This document shows positions 6,167 through 13,718 of a stretch of DNA of 30,702 bases, in pieces. A program made the translations under genes and the position numbers. How positions within the stretch are numbered: position 1 is the stretch's first letter; the number at the start of each line of letters is the position of its first letter. This DNA comes from JAJZOM01 sp046703545 (GTDB lineage Archaea; Thermoplasmatota; Thermoplasmata; Thermoplasmatales; Thermoplasmataceae), in contig JBJKSX010000004.1 of NCBI GenBank assembly GCA_046703545.1, forward strand, positions 1 to 30,702. Direction: 5' to 3'. The notes beneath the pieces are model-generated. The model was given only the letters and a program-made list of their open reading frames with translations, ran no database searches and had not been told where the DNA came from.

Positions 6167-8154
6167 ATCAGATATACAGGATAATTGGTCAGGCCCTGAA
6201 GAATTTTGATCCCAGGTACCTTTACGTGAATCCCGTGATGTTCGTGACGGAATTTGCCTTCTTTGTAGCCATCTTTGTGGCCATTTTCCCCTCCTGGTTC
6301 AACGCCCCATCAGGCGGTACATACACCTATTTCTACGTGGCCGTGATTGTAAACCTCTTCCTGACCCTTTTCTTCTCCAATACCAGTGTCGCCATATCCG
6401 AAAGCAAGAGCAAGGCAATAACGGACTCATTGAAAAAACTCAAGCAGGATGTCATGGCCAAGGTCATAGTGGATGGGGAGATCAAGGAAGTGCACTCCTC
6501 TGAACTGAGGAAGGGAGACAAACTGCTTATTGAAGCTGGAGACATAATACCCATTGATGGTGAGATCATCGAGGGGACCGGGTTTGTGAATGAGTCCAAT
6601 GTCACAGGTGAGTCCCGGCCTTCAAGGAAGATTTTCGGAGACAGTGTCACAGGGTCAACCAAGCTGGTGACCGACTCCCTGAAAATCGTGGTGACAAACA
6701 ATCCGGGAGAGACCTTCCTGGACAAGATGATCTCCATTGTGGGCAGTTCAAAGAGATCAAGAACCCCCAACGAGATCTCGCTCACCGTATTCCTTTCCGG
6801 CGTTACACTGATCTTCCTCATTGTTGTTTCAGCATTGTTCAGCGCCATAAGGTACATAGGACTCACACCTGACCTTATGATTCTGATCGTCCTTCTGATT
6901 TCACTCATCCCAACCACCATTGGTGGCCTGCTCCCGGCCATAGGCGTTGCGTCAATCAACAAGATATCCGAGTACAATGTAATCGCCAAGAGTGGCAAGG
7001 CCATAGAGAATGCAGGGGACATTGATACAATAATCCTGGACAAGACCGGGACTGTGACTATGGGAGAGCGCGAAGCTGTCAAGTTCTACCCAAACAAGGG
7101 CATTGACTATTCCGACTTCGTGAGGAATTGTGCAGTAAGCTCAATCGACGACCTCACAAAGGAAGGCATGTCCATTGTCAAGCTGGCGGAACGTGAAGGC
7201 GTGAAAGTCCCAGATGATGAGATGAACAAATTTGAGTTCGTGCCCTTCTCCGCCGAGACAAAATCAAGCGGTGTGAAATCAGCGGACGAGGAAATATTCA
7301 AGGGGGCCCTCAAAGCCATCGAGAAGAAATACAGCATTTCTGACATCTACATAGAAGCTGTGTGCAAGGAAATCTCGTTAAGGGGAGGAACTGCACTTGT
7401 GGTGGTGAAGGATAACGAATTCTCAGGCGTTATAGAACTGAACGACATGCTGAAGCCTGGCATCAAGCAGAGGCTTGAGCGCCTCAAGAAGATGAACATC
7501 AAGACAATCATGTGCACTGGCGACGATGAGACCACGGCCGCCTACATTTCACAGGAGAGTGGAATTGATGAATATGTTGCGAACAGCACGCCCATGGACA
7601 AGTACAATGTTGTCCTCAAGGAGAAGGAACAGCAGCGGATGGTGGCGATGGTTGGAGACGGCACAAACGATGCCCCTGCACTGTCTCGCGCTGATGTTGG
7701 ACTTGCTATGAACAACGGGACTCAGGCTGCCAAGGATGCGGCAAACATGGTTGACCTTGACAATGACCCCACCAAGCTCATGGATGTCATCTTCCTGGGA
7801 AAGCAGGTTCTCATAACCAGAGGAGCCCTGTCCGCCTTCAGTGTCGCGAATGACCTTTCGAAGTATTTCGTCATAGTGCCTGCAATGTTTACAATCTTCC
7901 CCGAACTTGATTTCCTTAACATTCTCAATCTCCAGAACCCCATCGTTGCCATAACTGCCGCCATCATATTCAACACACTGATCATACTGCTCCTGATTCC
8001 AATGGCCATACGTGGGGTCAGGTACAGGCCAACCTCCATTGGGGACCTTCTGAGAAGAAACGTAACCATATACGGCATTGGGGGCATTGTCCTGCCCTTC
8101 ATCTTGATTAAGGTCATATATTCCATAATGGTTTCAGTGGGGGTGACATGGTGA
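6121..8154 (+). CDS. kdpB: potassium-transporting P-type ATPase subunit B
   Basis: The catalytic subunit of KdpFABC; ATP hydrolysis drives high-affinity K+ uptake. The phosphorylation motif DKTGT has its Asp at residue 307 with this start, the actuator TGES is at 162-165, and GDGTND is at 512-517. Membrane helices lie near the N-terminus (residues 35-95), around 220-280 and in the last 100 residues. At 677 residues it is full length. The ATG at 6121 overlaps kdpA by 46 bases. An alternative is the in-frame CTG at 6163, which overlaps the kdpA stop by CTGA and has a GGGGGTGA ribosome site just upstream; it would still leave a complete protein. No degraded motif is seen. Confidence 0.97.
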   Translation: MGQGFQPFYNGGDTLNQIYRIIGQALKNFDPRYLYVNPVMFVTEFAFFVAIFVAIFPSWFNAPSGGTYTYFYVAVIVNLFLTLFFSNTSVAISESKSKAITDSLKKLKQDVMAKVIVDGEIKEVHSSELRKGDKLLIEAGDIIPIDGEIIEGTGFVNESNVTGESRPSRKIFGDSVTGSTKLVTDSLKIVVTNNPGETFLDKMISIVGSSKRSRTPNEISLTVFLSGVTLIFLIVVSALFSAIRYIGLTPDLMILIVLLISLIPTTIGGLLPAIGVASINKISEYNVIAKSGKAIENAGDIDTIILDKTGTVTMGEREAVKFYPNKGIDYSDFVRNCAVSSIDDLTKEGMSIVKLAEREGVKVPDDEMNKFEFVPFSAETKSSGVKSADEEIFKGALKAIEKKYSISDIYIEAVCKEISLRGGTALVVVKDNEFSGVIELNDMLKPGIKQRLERLKKMNIKTIMCTGDDETTAAYISQESGIDEYVANSTPMDKYNVVLKEKEQQRMVAMVGDGTNDAPALSRADVGLAMNNGTQAAKDAANMVDLDNDPTKLMDVIFLGKQVLITRGALSAFSVANDLSKYFVIVPAMFTIFPELDFLNILNLQNPIVAITAAIIFNTLIILLLIPMAIRGVRYRPTSIGDLLRRNVTIYGIGGIVLPFILIKVIYSIMVSVGVTW

Positions 8155-8765
8155 ACTACAAGAGGGCACTGAAGGGATTTGCACTGGCTTTTGCCATACT
8201 GTTCCTCCTTGGTTTCGTTTATCCTACAGTTACTGCAGAGATAACACAGGTAGCACTCCCGTTCCAGTCAGCGGGGTCTCCCGTGGAAATAAACGGAACC
8301 GTGTATGGTTCTTATTTGCTTTCTGACGCATTCAATGCATCATATTTCTTCCACCCCAGGCCCTCTGCCTCTAACATGTACCCCATAAACACCAACGCTA
8401 CGCTGAACCAGACTGAGCAGTACCTGAAGCAGTTCCAGTCCGAGAACCCAACAGTGAACATCACAGACATTCCCTACGCCATGATTGCATATTCCGCTTC
8501 AGGCCAGGACCCAAACATTCCGGTTCTCGGGGCACAGGACCAGGTTGCAAGAATAGCAGAATCAATTCACGAAGTGGGATTGAATGCAAGCGTGAACATT
8601 TCCGTTTCTGGTCTCGAAACGCAGCTCTATTCCCTCATTGGCCAGAATCAGCAGAGAAACTTCCCCATCTTTGGCTCATTCTATGTGAACACGGTCACAC
8701 TGAATGTGTGGGTACTCAATTATCTCATTTCAGAGAAAATAATGCCTTCAGGCCTTCTTGGCTGA
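8148..8765 (+). CDS. kdpC: potassium-transporting ATPase subunit C
   Basis: A 205-residue KdpC, the accessory subunit thought to help ATP binding by KdpB. One N-terminal membrane helix (residues about 8-28, ALKGFALAFAILFLLGFVYP) is followed by an external domain with the family motifs SYLLSDAFNASYFFHPRPSA, AYSASGQDPNIPV and AQDQVARIA. Many Asn-x-Ser/Thr sites in the outer domain suit an extracytoplasmic location, where archaeal N-glycosylation occurs. The ATG overlaps the kdpB stop by seven bases. The next codon, GTG at 8151, gives a GTGA overlap and better spacing from the GGGGGTGA ribosome site, so either may be used. It ends 5 bases from the convergent stress-protein gene. Confidence 0.94.
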   Translation: MVNYKRALKGFALAFAILFLLGFVYPTVTAEITQVALPFQSAGSPVEINGTVYGSYLLSDAFNASYFFHPRPSASNMYPINTNATLNQTEQYLKQFQSENPTVNITDIPYAMIAYSASGQDPNIPVLGAQDQVARIAESIHEVGLNASVNISVSGLETQLYSLIGQNQQRNFPIFGSFYVNTVTLNVWVLNYLISEKIMPSGLLG

Positions 8766-8770
8766 TGCCT

Positions 8771-9589
8771 TCACTTCTTCAGGACCACTATATCCTGGAC
8801 AGTGGATTTTACGAGATTTTTCATGTCAGAGTTGAATCTGACCTTTCCCTTGTTGTTCTCACGCACTCCAAAAACAATGAGATCGGGCCTCTGGTCCCTT
8901 ACTATCAGGTTCATTTCCTCCAGAAGCGAAGCCGAAAGGCTGGGCCTCACCACTGATATATTTTCACCATAGGTTGAAACAAGGTCACCCATGTTGTTGA
9001 AAACGGTGCCGAATCCGTGAGTCCTTTTCTTGTCATACTTCCTCAGGTCGGCAATGATTAGGTCGGCGCCAAGGCACTTCTTGATGTGCATCGCAAGGGC
9101 AAACGAGGCGCGGGTGTTCAGGCTCTCGCTCAAAGGCACAAGCACCTTCTGGTAAGGGAAAATGCTCCCTTTCACGCTGAACACCGCGGTTGGAATCTTG
9201 GAGTTCTTGATGACATAATCTCCAATGCCTCCAAAAAGTGAACCGGAAAGCAGCGATCGCTTGAACGTGCCCAGCATCAGAAGGTCGTAGTTCTTTGTGG
9301 ACACCTCTTCAGTTATGCCCAATCTAACGCTCCGTGCCGTCTTCACTTTGGGTATCACCTTGATATTTCGGTCCTTGCCGTCTCTGTAGGCGTTGGTGAT
9401 CACCTTCACCTTGTCGCTCCAAGTGACCTCCCTCAATTCTTCCTTCACCGTAAGGGCAGTGATTTCGGTATTGTAGGTTTCAGAAAGCTTGAAAGCAAGG
9501 TCCAGCACCACCCTGGAGCGGTCTCCCTTAGCCATGGGCACAATCACCCGGTCAAATTTCAAAAGGTAGGCTCGGGAGCTCTCAAGCAT
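8771..9589 (-). CDS. tandem universal stress protein (two UspA domains)
   Basis: A 272-residue soluble protein made of two Usp domains. Domain 1 (about 1-138) begins FDRVIVPMAKGDRS and holds LLMLGTFKRSLLSGSLFG and IPTAVFSVKG, the UspA nucleotide-loop region in which Gly, Ser and spacing resemble the ATP-binding G-x2-G-x9-GS pattern. Domain 2 (about 142-272) begins YQKVLVPLSESLNTRASFAL and ends DLIVFGVRENN...VQDIVVLKK, without a clear nucleotide loop. Usp proteins bind ATP, AMP or cyclic di-AMP. Its neighbour kdpFABC, converging with a 5-base gap, is usually controlled in bacteria by KdpD, which itself contains a Usp domain. A link to potassium control is therefore a reasonable inference, not shown. 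Confidence 0.85.
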   Translation of the reverse strand: MLESSRAYLLKFDRVIVPMAKGDRSRVVLDLAFKLSETYNTEITALTVKEELREVTWSDKVKVITNAYRDGKDRNIKVIPKVKTARSVRLGITEEVSTKNYDLLMLGTFKRSLLSGSLFGGIGDYVIKNSKIPTAVFSVKGSIFPYQKVLVPLSESLNTRASFALAMHIKKCLGADLIIADLRKYDKKRTHGFGTVFNNMGDLVSTYGENISVVRPSLSASLLEEMNLIVRDQRPDLIVFGVRENNKGKVRFNSDMKNLVKSTVQDIVVLKK

Positions 9590-9958
9590 TATGATATATA
9601 ATTAAATCATGATAATTAATCTTTTTGTCGGACAGCCGAACTTATTTATGAATGTATTATATTTATGGGTCTTCATAAATCAGAAAATCTGGTATTACAC
9701 TTTTTTGAAAGCGAGATCGACTATCCTCTGAAAATGATACTCAGTCACTAGCAGCTTTGATTACAAACCGGAAGGTGCGCTTCTTCTGCAACGGAGAACA
9801 CAAGTTATGTTTCGAACGTAATATGGATTGGCTGAATTGTAAGATGGAGGCAGATTGAACTTATATGTTGGAGGCTCAATTCTTGTTATCAGTCTTGTTA
9901 CCAGATTTGGTAATCGGTTATAACAAAGACTTTTAGTCATCAGTCCCAATATGCTTTT
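9590..9958. other. 369-base intergenic region between the Usp gene and purB
   Basis: The first 75 bases are strongly AT-rich and hold several overlapping TATA-like tracts for the reverse-strand Usp gene. A 28-codon forward ORF (9665-9751, starting MGLHKSENLVLHFF) follows; it has a TATA-like TTATTTATG some 20 bases upstream but no recognised relatives, so it is listed here only as a possibility. The last 80 bases contain the purB promoter with a nested inverted repeat (9882-9926). No RNA gene was recognised. Confidence 0.4.
9882..9926. promoter_or_regulatory. nested inverted repeat over the purB promoter (candidate operator)
   Basis: Outer arms TTGTTAT (9883-9889) and ATAACAA (9920-9926) and inner arms TTACCA (9898-9903) and TGGTAA (9908-9913) are exact reverse complements. 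The left half also contains two direct copies of CTTGTTAYC (9882-9890 and 9894-9902). The right outer arm coincides with the likely purB TATA box (GTTATAAC, about 9917-9924), so a bound protein would block TBP. It is placed as an operator by inference. Confidence 0.5.
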
Positions 9959-11320
9959 GTGTCTGTTTCCCCAATAGAATTCAGGTATGGAAGGAAAGAA
10001 GTCAAGAACATATTTTCTGAGGAGTCAAGGTTAAATTACATGCTGAGAGTCGAGAAGGTTCTTTCCCAGGCAGAAGCAGAATTCAACCTCATCCCAAAAG
10101 AGGCATTTGAGGACATTTCAAATGCAGTTGACTCCGGGAAGGTCAAACTATCAAGGGTCAAGGAAATTGAGGGAGAAATCAAGCACGACGTGACGGCAAT
10201 TGTGAGGGCCCTTTCGGAACAGTGTTCCATTGGGGAGAAATATGTCCATTTCGGCGTGACTTCAAATGACATTAATGATACTGCAACAGCCCTGCAGATC
10301 AGGGATTTTTACCACTTCCTGTTGGAAGATCTGATCGATCTGCAGAATGCAATGGCAAAACTGGTGGAAAAGCATAAGCTGACGGCAATGCTCGGCCGAT
10401 CACACGGGCAGCACGCCAGCCCCATAACTTTTGGCCTTAAGATGGCCGTGTACCTTTCCGAAGTGAACAGGCATATTGAAAGGGCTGTCCAGATGAAGGC
10501 GAGAATACTGGCTGGGAAGATGATGGGGCCTGTTGGCACCGGGGCATCGCTCGGAGATGCGGCCTTGGAAATACAGGACAGAGTGATGGAGATACTTGGA
10601 ATATCTTCCGAGACGGCTTCATCCCAGATCGTCAACAGGGACAGATATGTGGAATTTCTTTCAGTCCTGTCCGGGATAGCAACATCGCTTGAGAAATTTG
10701 GAACCGAGGTGAGGAATCTGCAGAGGCCTGAAATCAACGAGGTTTCCGAGTTTTTTGACAGTGAGAAGCAGGTTGGTTCCAGTTCCATGCCCAGCAAGGT
10801 GAACCCAATTGTATCCGAAAACATAGTGAGCCTTGCCAGGCTTGTAAGGAGCTTTATCCTCCCGGAGTATGAAGCTGCGGTCACATGGCATGAGAGAGAC
10901 CTTACCAACAGCGCCTCCGAGAGATTCTCAATTCCCTATTCGTGCATACTTTCAGATCATATACTCACAAAGATGTCTTCAGTTTTCAACAACCTGTTCG
11001 TAAACAGCAGCAGGATGCTGGAGAACCTGAAGGGAGATGATTTTGTGCTCTCCGAAAGGTTCGTATCCGAGCTGACAATGGCTGGGACCCCAAGGCAGGA
11101 AGCGCACGAACTTGTGAGAAAAGCTTCAATGGACGCCTATGCATCCGGGACCACTCTTCTGCAAAGCCTTCAGAAATCTGGAGCACTCAAGTCATTTTCC
11201 GAGGAAAAGATTGAGGAGATCAAGGATCCCAGGAACTTTGTTGGCAACGCAGAGCGCATCTGCAATGCAGTGCTTGCACAGTCCGAAGAAATGAAGAGAC
11301 TTGCCAATGGAGGAAGTTGA
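9959..11320 (+). CDS. purB: adenylosuccinate lyase
   Basis: A 453-residue fumarase/aspartase-superfamily enzyme that removes fumarate from SAICAR and from adenylosuccinate, steps 8 and 12 of AMP synthesis. It shows HFGVTSNDINDT (residues 97-108), the catalytic-His motif RSHGQHASPITFG (147-159) and the flexible signature loop SSSMPSKVNP (274-283) carrying the catalytic serine. Length is typical of the archaeal type. It starts at GTG; no in-frame ATG precedes FRYGRKE, and the TATA box at about 9917-9924 suits a short leader. The last 14 bases overlap the following winged-helix gene. The other pur genes here (purS, purL) are about 10 kb away. Confidence 0.96.
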   Translation: MSVSPIEFRYGRKEVKNIFSEESRLNYMLRVEKVLSQAEAEFNLIPKEAFEDISNAVDSGKVKLSRVKEIEGEIKHDVTAIVRALSEQCSIGEKYVHFGVTSNDINDTATALQIRDFYHFLLEDLIDLQNAMAKLVEKHKLTAMLGRSHGQHASPITFGLKMAVYLSEVNRHIERAVQMKARILAGKMMGPVGTGASLGDAALEIQDRVMEILGISSETASSQIVNRDRYVEFLSVLSGIATSLEKFGTEVRNLQRPEINEVSEFFDSEKQVGSSSMPSKVNPIVSENIVSLARLVRSFILPEYEAAVTWHERDLTNSASERFSIPYSCILSDHILTKMSSVFNNLFVNSSRMLENLKGDDFVLSERFVSELTMAGTPRQEAHELVRKASMDAYASGTTLLQSLQKSGALKSFSEEKIEEIKDPRNFVGNAERICNAVLAQSEEMKRLANGGS

Positions 11321-11909
11321 GTTGGATTCGCTCAAGGCTGAAAGGACCCTCAAGGAGGAAATCGTAACAGAACTTGTGGCCGAAGAGAAATCCATTTCTG
11401 GCCTTCAGAAGTCCCTTGAGGAAAGGGGAATCAATACGCACAGGCTGGTTCTTACCGGTTACCTGCGAGCCCTTGTTGACCTGGGGATACTGCGCGAAAA
11501 GGAAATCAAGCCTTCAAGGATATACTCAATACAGAGTGTTCCCGGGAAAGACATTTATGAAATGGTGGGAAAGGTTGCCAGGAATTTTTCTGACGAGAAC
11601 ACCGGTGACCATGCCCTGGAACTCCTCTATTACGTCTTCAACAGGCCAATATTTGTCAGGGAGATTGAGAGGTGCAATGTTGACCTCCCCAGGGAGTATA
11701 AAACAGTGGTGCCGCAACGCAGGATGGAGTACGTTGCAAAACTGAATGAACAGGGCATCAGCGTTCCACAGAACAACCTGATGATGGAGCCGCTCTCAAG
11801 GGACAACCAGAAGCTCCTGATCATGTTGAGGCAGCTTGTGTCAGTGGCCCTTGATGTCAGAAGGTATGTCATGTCTGACCAGGAAGGGACCCAGACCACA
11901 CTGGACTGA
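11307..11909 (+). CDS. winged-helix-like protein of unknown function, coupled to purB
   Basis: A 200-residue protein. Its first 75 residues look like a winged helix: helix ERTLKEEIVTELVAEEKSIS, a turn, a recognition-type helix GINTHRLVLTGYLRALVDLGIL, then a basic wing KEIKPSRIYSI. The remainder is alpha-rich with conserved-looking stretches (ALELLYYVFNRPIFVREIER, LMMEPLSRDNQKLLIMLRQL) that I cannot assign. The ATG at 11307 lies inside the end of purB (14-base overlap); a TTG two codons earlier is less likely. There is no separate promoter, so it should be made with PurB through translational coupling, making a regulator of purine genes conceivable. It converges with dph6 at a 1-base gap. Confidence 0.7.
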   Translation: MEEVELDSLKAERTLKEEIVTELVAEEKSISGLQKSLEERGINTHRLVLTGYLRALVDLGILREKEIKPSRIYSIQSVPGKDIYEMVGKVARNFSDENTGDHALELLYYVFNRPIFVREIERCNVDLPREYKTVVPQRRMEYVAKLNEQGISVPQNNLMMEPLSRDNQKLLIMLRQLVSVALDVRRYVMSDQEGTQTTLD

Positions 11910-11910
11910 A

Positions 11911-12558
11911 TCAGTCGGTTTCCTTCAGTTCTTCTATGATGTAGTATCCATGCGAGCCTTCCCAGACCTTCTTGTGTTCTGTGACCTCAAGCTGCATGGT
12001 CCCACTGGCTCCAAGGACGAATGTCTCGTATTCGCCACCTTCTCCTGAAATGTTGATTCCATACTTGAGGTTCTTGGACTCAAGCTCCTCAATGTAATTT
12101 CTGTTGATGATGCGCCCCAGGTCATTGTCATCAAAACCCTCGGCAGAAACAGACACTATCATCACCTTCATACCGCGGAGCAGGATCTCATCAAGGATGG
12201 CTCTCTGATCCTTCCTCCACAACGGAGTGTACGATTCAATTCCGAGCTTTGTGCAGAGCCTCTCGATCCTTGTTTTCTGGTATTCTGAGGCAATGGCCCC
12301 TGATACCACCGCACTGATTCCCATGCCTGCGTAGTTTTCAATGGCCATTTTGAATTTGGACTCAGGGGTAGTGTGCCACGGAATATCAAGCAATGACGCC
12401 ACCTGCTCAGCCTTGGCAGCATTGGGATAATGGAACATCATGGAGAATTCCTCCGGAATTACTGTCAGGGCAATCTCAATCTCGTATCCCTGTTCCTGTG
12501 CAATCTGAGCTGCCATGAAGGAGTCTTTTCCACCTGATAATAAAGCTAGAGCCCTCAT
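11911..12558 (-). CDS. dph6: diphthine--ammonia ligase (Dph6)
   Basis: A 215-residue adenine-nucleotide alpha-hydrolase of the ATP pyrophosphatase class, the enzyme that amidates diphthine to diphthamide on elongation factor 2. The N-terminal PP-loop is LLSGGKDSFMAA (residues 6-17). The family motif SGAIASEYQKTRIER lies near residue 90 and the C-terminal EGGEYETFVLGA near 175, both characteristic of archaeal Dph6 (formerly MJ0570-related). It is full length for the archaeal single-domain form. The ATG lies about 30 bases from a symmetric TATA element shared with the divergent peroxiredoxin gene. The stop codon is one base from that of the convergent winged-helix gene. Confidence 0.93.
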   Translation of the reverse strand: MRALALLSGGKDSFMAAQIAQEQGYEIEIALTVIPEEFSMMFHYPNAAKAEQVASLLDIPWHTTPESKFKMAIENYAGMGISAVVSGAIASEYQKTRIERLCTKLGIESYTPLWRKDQRAILDEILLRGMKVMIVSVSAEGFDDNDLGRIINRNYIEELESKNLKYGINISGEGGEYETFVLGASGTMQLEVTEHKKVWEGSHGYYIIEELKETD

Positions 12559-12581
12559 TCAGCTTCGATACATGCTTACAG

Positions 12582-12594
12582 TTTTATATATTTA
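12582..12594. promoter_or_regulatory. symmetric TATA element between dph6 and peroxiredoxin genes
   Basis: TTTTATATATTTA contains the self-complementary ATATAT core (12586-12591), whose centre is at 12588.5. The dph6 ATG (12558) and the peroxiredoxin ATG (12619) are each about 30 bases away, on opposite sides. No other TATA-like tract lies in the 60-base gap, so both genes appear to use this one element in opposite orientations. Confidence 0.6.
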
Positions 12595-12618
12595 CGCTAT
12601 GGCTCGTGTGGTTACAAT

Positions 12619-13092
12619 ATGTCAGTAAATGTAGGAGAAAAAGCACCAGAATTTGCAGCTCTGGATTCAAAGCTTAAGGAAAAGAAACTGTCAGATTACA
12701 AGGGCCACAAGACCGTGCTGGTATTTTTCCCAGGCGCATTCACATCGGTGTGCACAAAGGAACTCTGCACATTCAGGGATTCCATGTCAGCATTCAATGA
12801 CCTTGATGCAAATGTGGTGGGAATCAGTGTTGACCAGCCGTTCTCCCTTGCGGAATTTGCAAAGCAGAACAAGCTTGAATTCGACCTTCTCAGTGATGCA
12901 GACAGGTCCATAAGCGAGAAATACGGGGCACTCCATGTTGACTTTGTCGGTGTGAAGGGACTTACTGCATCAAAGAGATCAGTGTTCATACTGGACGGGG
13001 AAGGCGTCGTGAAGTATGCCTGGGTTTCGGAAGACCCTGGAAAGGAACCAGACTACAGCGCTGTAAAAGCAGAGCTTTCAAAATTCAATTAA
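12619..13092 (+). CDS. peroxiredoxin (AhpC/TSA superfamily, BCP/PrxQ-AhpE-like)
   Basis: A 157-residue thioredoxin-fold peroxidase that reduces hydrogen peroxide and organic peroxides. The peroxidatic site FPGAFTSVC places Cys45 in the usual PxxxTxxC pattern. A second cysteine, Cys50 (CTKELC), sits five residues later, as in atypical two-Cys BCP/PrxQ enzymes, where it resolves the sulfenic acid by an intramolecular disulfide. The distal GVKGLTASKRSVFILDGEG carries the conserved Arg near the active site. Length is normal. The promoter at 12582-12594 is about 30 bases upstream, giving a leader of a few bases. The electron donor is not encoded nearby. Confidence 0.94.
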   Translation: MSVNVGEKAPEFAALDSKLKEKKLSDYKGHKTVLVFFPGAFTSVCTKELCTFRDSMSAFNDLDANVVGISVDQPFSLAEFAKQNKLEFDLLSDADRSISEKYGALHVDFVGVKGLTASKRSVFILDGEGVVKYAWVSEDPGKEPDYSAVKAELSKFN

Positions 13093-13190
13093 TCGCATTT
13101 CCGGGATTCCATGCATTTTTATGGCTCCCGGCACCAGATTTTTTTCTCTGAATAATGCAGGACAGGGAACCAGACTTTCCCTCTGGAAAC

Positions 13191-13199
13191 AAATTATAG
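13191..13199 (+). promoter_or_regulatory. TATA-like element fixing the DUF2240 start
   Basis: AAATTATAG is centred about 25 bases before GTG at 13220. A leaderless mRNA would therefore begin at this GTG, rather than at ATG 13121 far upstream of the promoter. Confidence 0.5.
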
Positions 13200-13219
13200 T
13201 ATGTGCCCATCATGGTAAT

Positions 13220-13693
13220 GTGAACAAGGACCTATCTCGTAAGCTCATTGCAATAGTGTCGTCCAGCAAGAAATCCTCACAGGGATACACAGAGCAGGAT
13301 TTTGTGAACAACCTGTCGTACAAGAAAAATCTCCTTGATCCGGATACTGTGAAACAGTTTGCGGAGCAGGCAGTAAACGAAGGCCTTCTTGTAAAGAAAG
13401 ACAAATTCCTGATCCCCAATTTCAGCACTTCCGGAGTGATTGTGCCACTGGATTTTTCTGTTTCCAGAGATGAACTTTTTTCTGAATCCAGGGAAAGGCC
13501 GCTGGTTGACAGGCTTTTGGAGGCCATATCAGCTTCCGGGAAGATGACCAAGAAAGATGCAATAAGCAGGGCCAGGGATGTACTGAAATCAGTCAAGTAT
13601 GTTCAGTTTGAGATAGCCCTTCTTTCCATAATGTCGGATGAGGGCATAGATACCAAGCCCTACCTTGAAGAATTAAACAGCGCAAAGAATTAG
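13220..13693 (+). CDS. DUF2240 family archaeal protein
   Basis: A 157-residue protein that resembles the archaea-only DUF2240 family of unknown function. It has an N-terminal helical unit (KLIAIVSSSKKSSQGYTEQDFVNNLSYKKN, then DPDTVKQFAEQAVNEGLLVKKD), a short proline-bearing strand VIVPLDF, and a C-terminal helical unit with RPLVDRLLEAISASGKMTKKDAI and the ending EIALLSIMSDEGIDTKPYLEEL, all matching that layout. The reading frame is open back to 13121, but the promoter at 13191-13199 and the family's N-terminus favour the GTG at 13220. The N-terminal half could be a winged helix. It converges with the TPR gene, and a hairpin spans both stops. Confidence 0.72.
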   Translation: MNKDLSRKLIAIVSSSKKSSQGYTEQDFVNNLSYKKNLLDPDTVKQFAEQAVNEGLLVKKDKFLIPNFSTSGVIVPLDFSVSRDELFSESRERPLVDRLLEAISASGKMTKKDAISRARDVLKSVKYVQFEIALLSIMSDEGIDTKPYLEELNSAKN

Positions 13694-13718
13694 GAAATTA
13701 TTCAGCCTTTGAGCGCTG
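13678..13718. terminator. hairpin across the convergent stops of DUF2240 and TPR genes
   Basis: CAGCGC-AAAG (13678-13687) pairs with CTTT-ga-GCGCTG (13707-13718), ten base pairs interrupted by a two-base bulge, with a 19-base AT-rich loop. Both stop codons lie in the loop. It would fold in either transcript, so it may limit read-through from both sides. Confidence 0.4.

Noticed and set aside
6333..7082. Long reverse-strand ORF of 249 codons opposite kdpB
   Set aside because: It is antisense to the conserved kdpB catalytic region; openness comes from the codon pattern of kdpB. Similar shadows lie opposite purB, purL and pyrB.
13121..13219. Upstream extension of the DUF2240 gene to ATG 13121
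   Set aside because: The likely promoter (13191-13199) lies inside it and the family N-terminus starts near the GTG at 13220.
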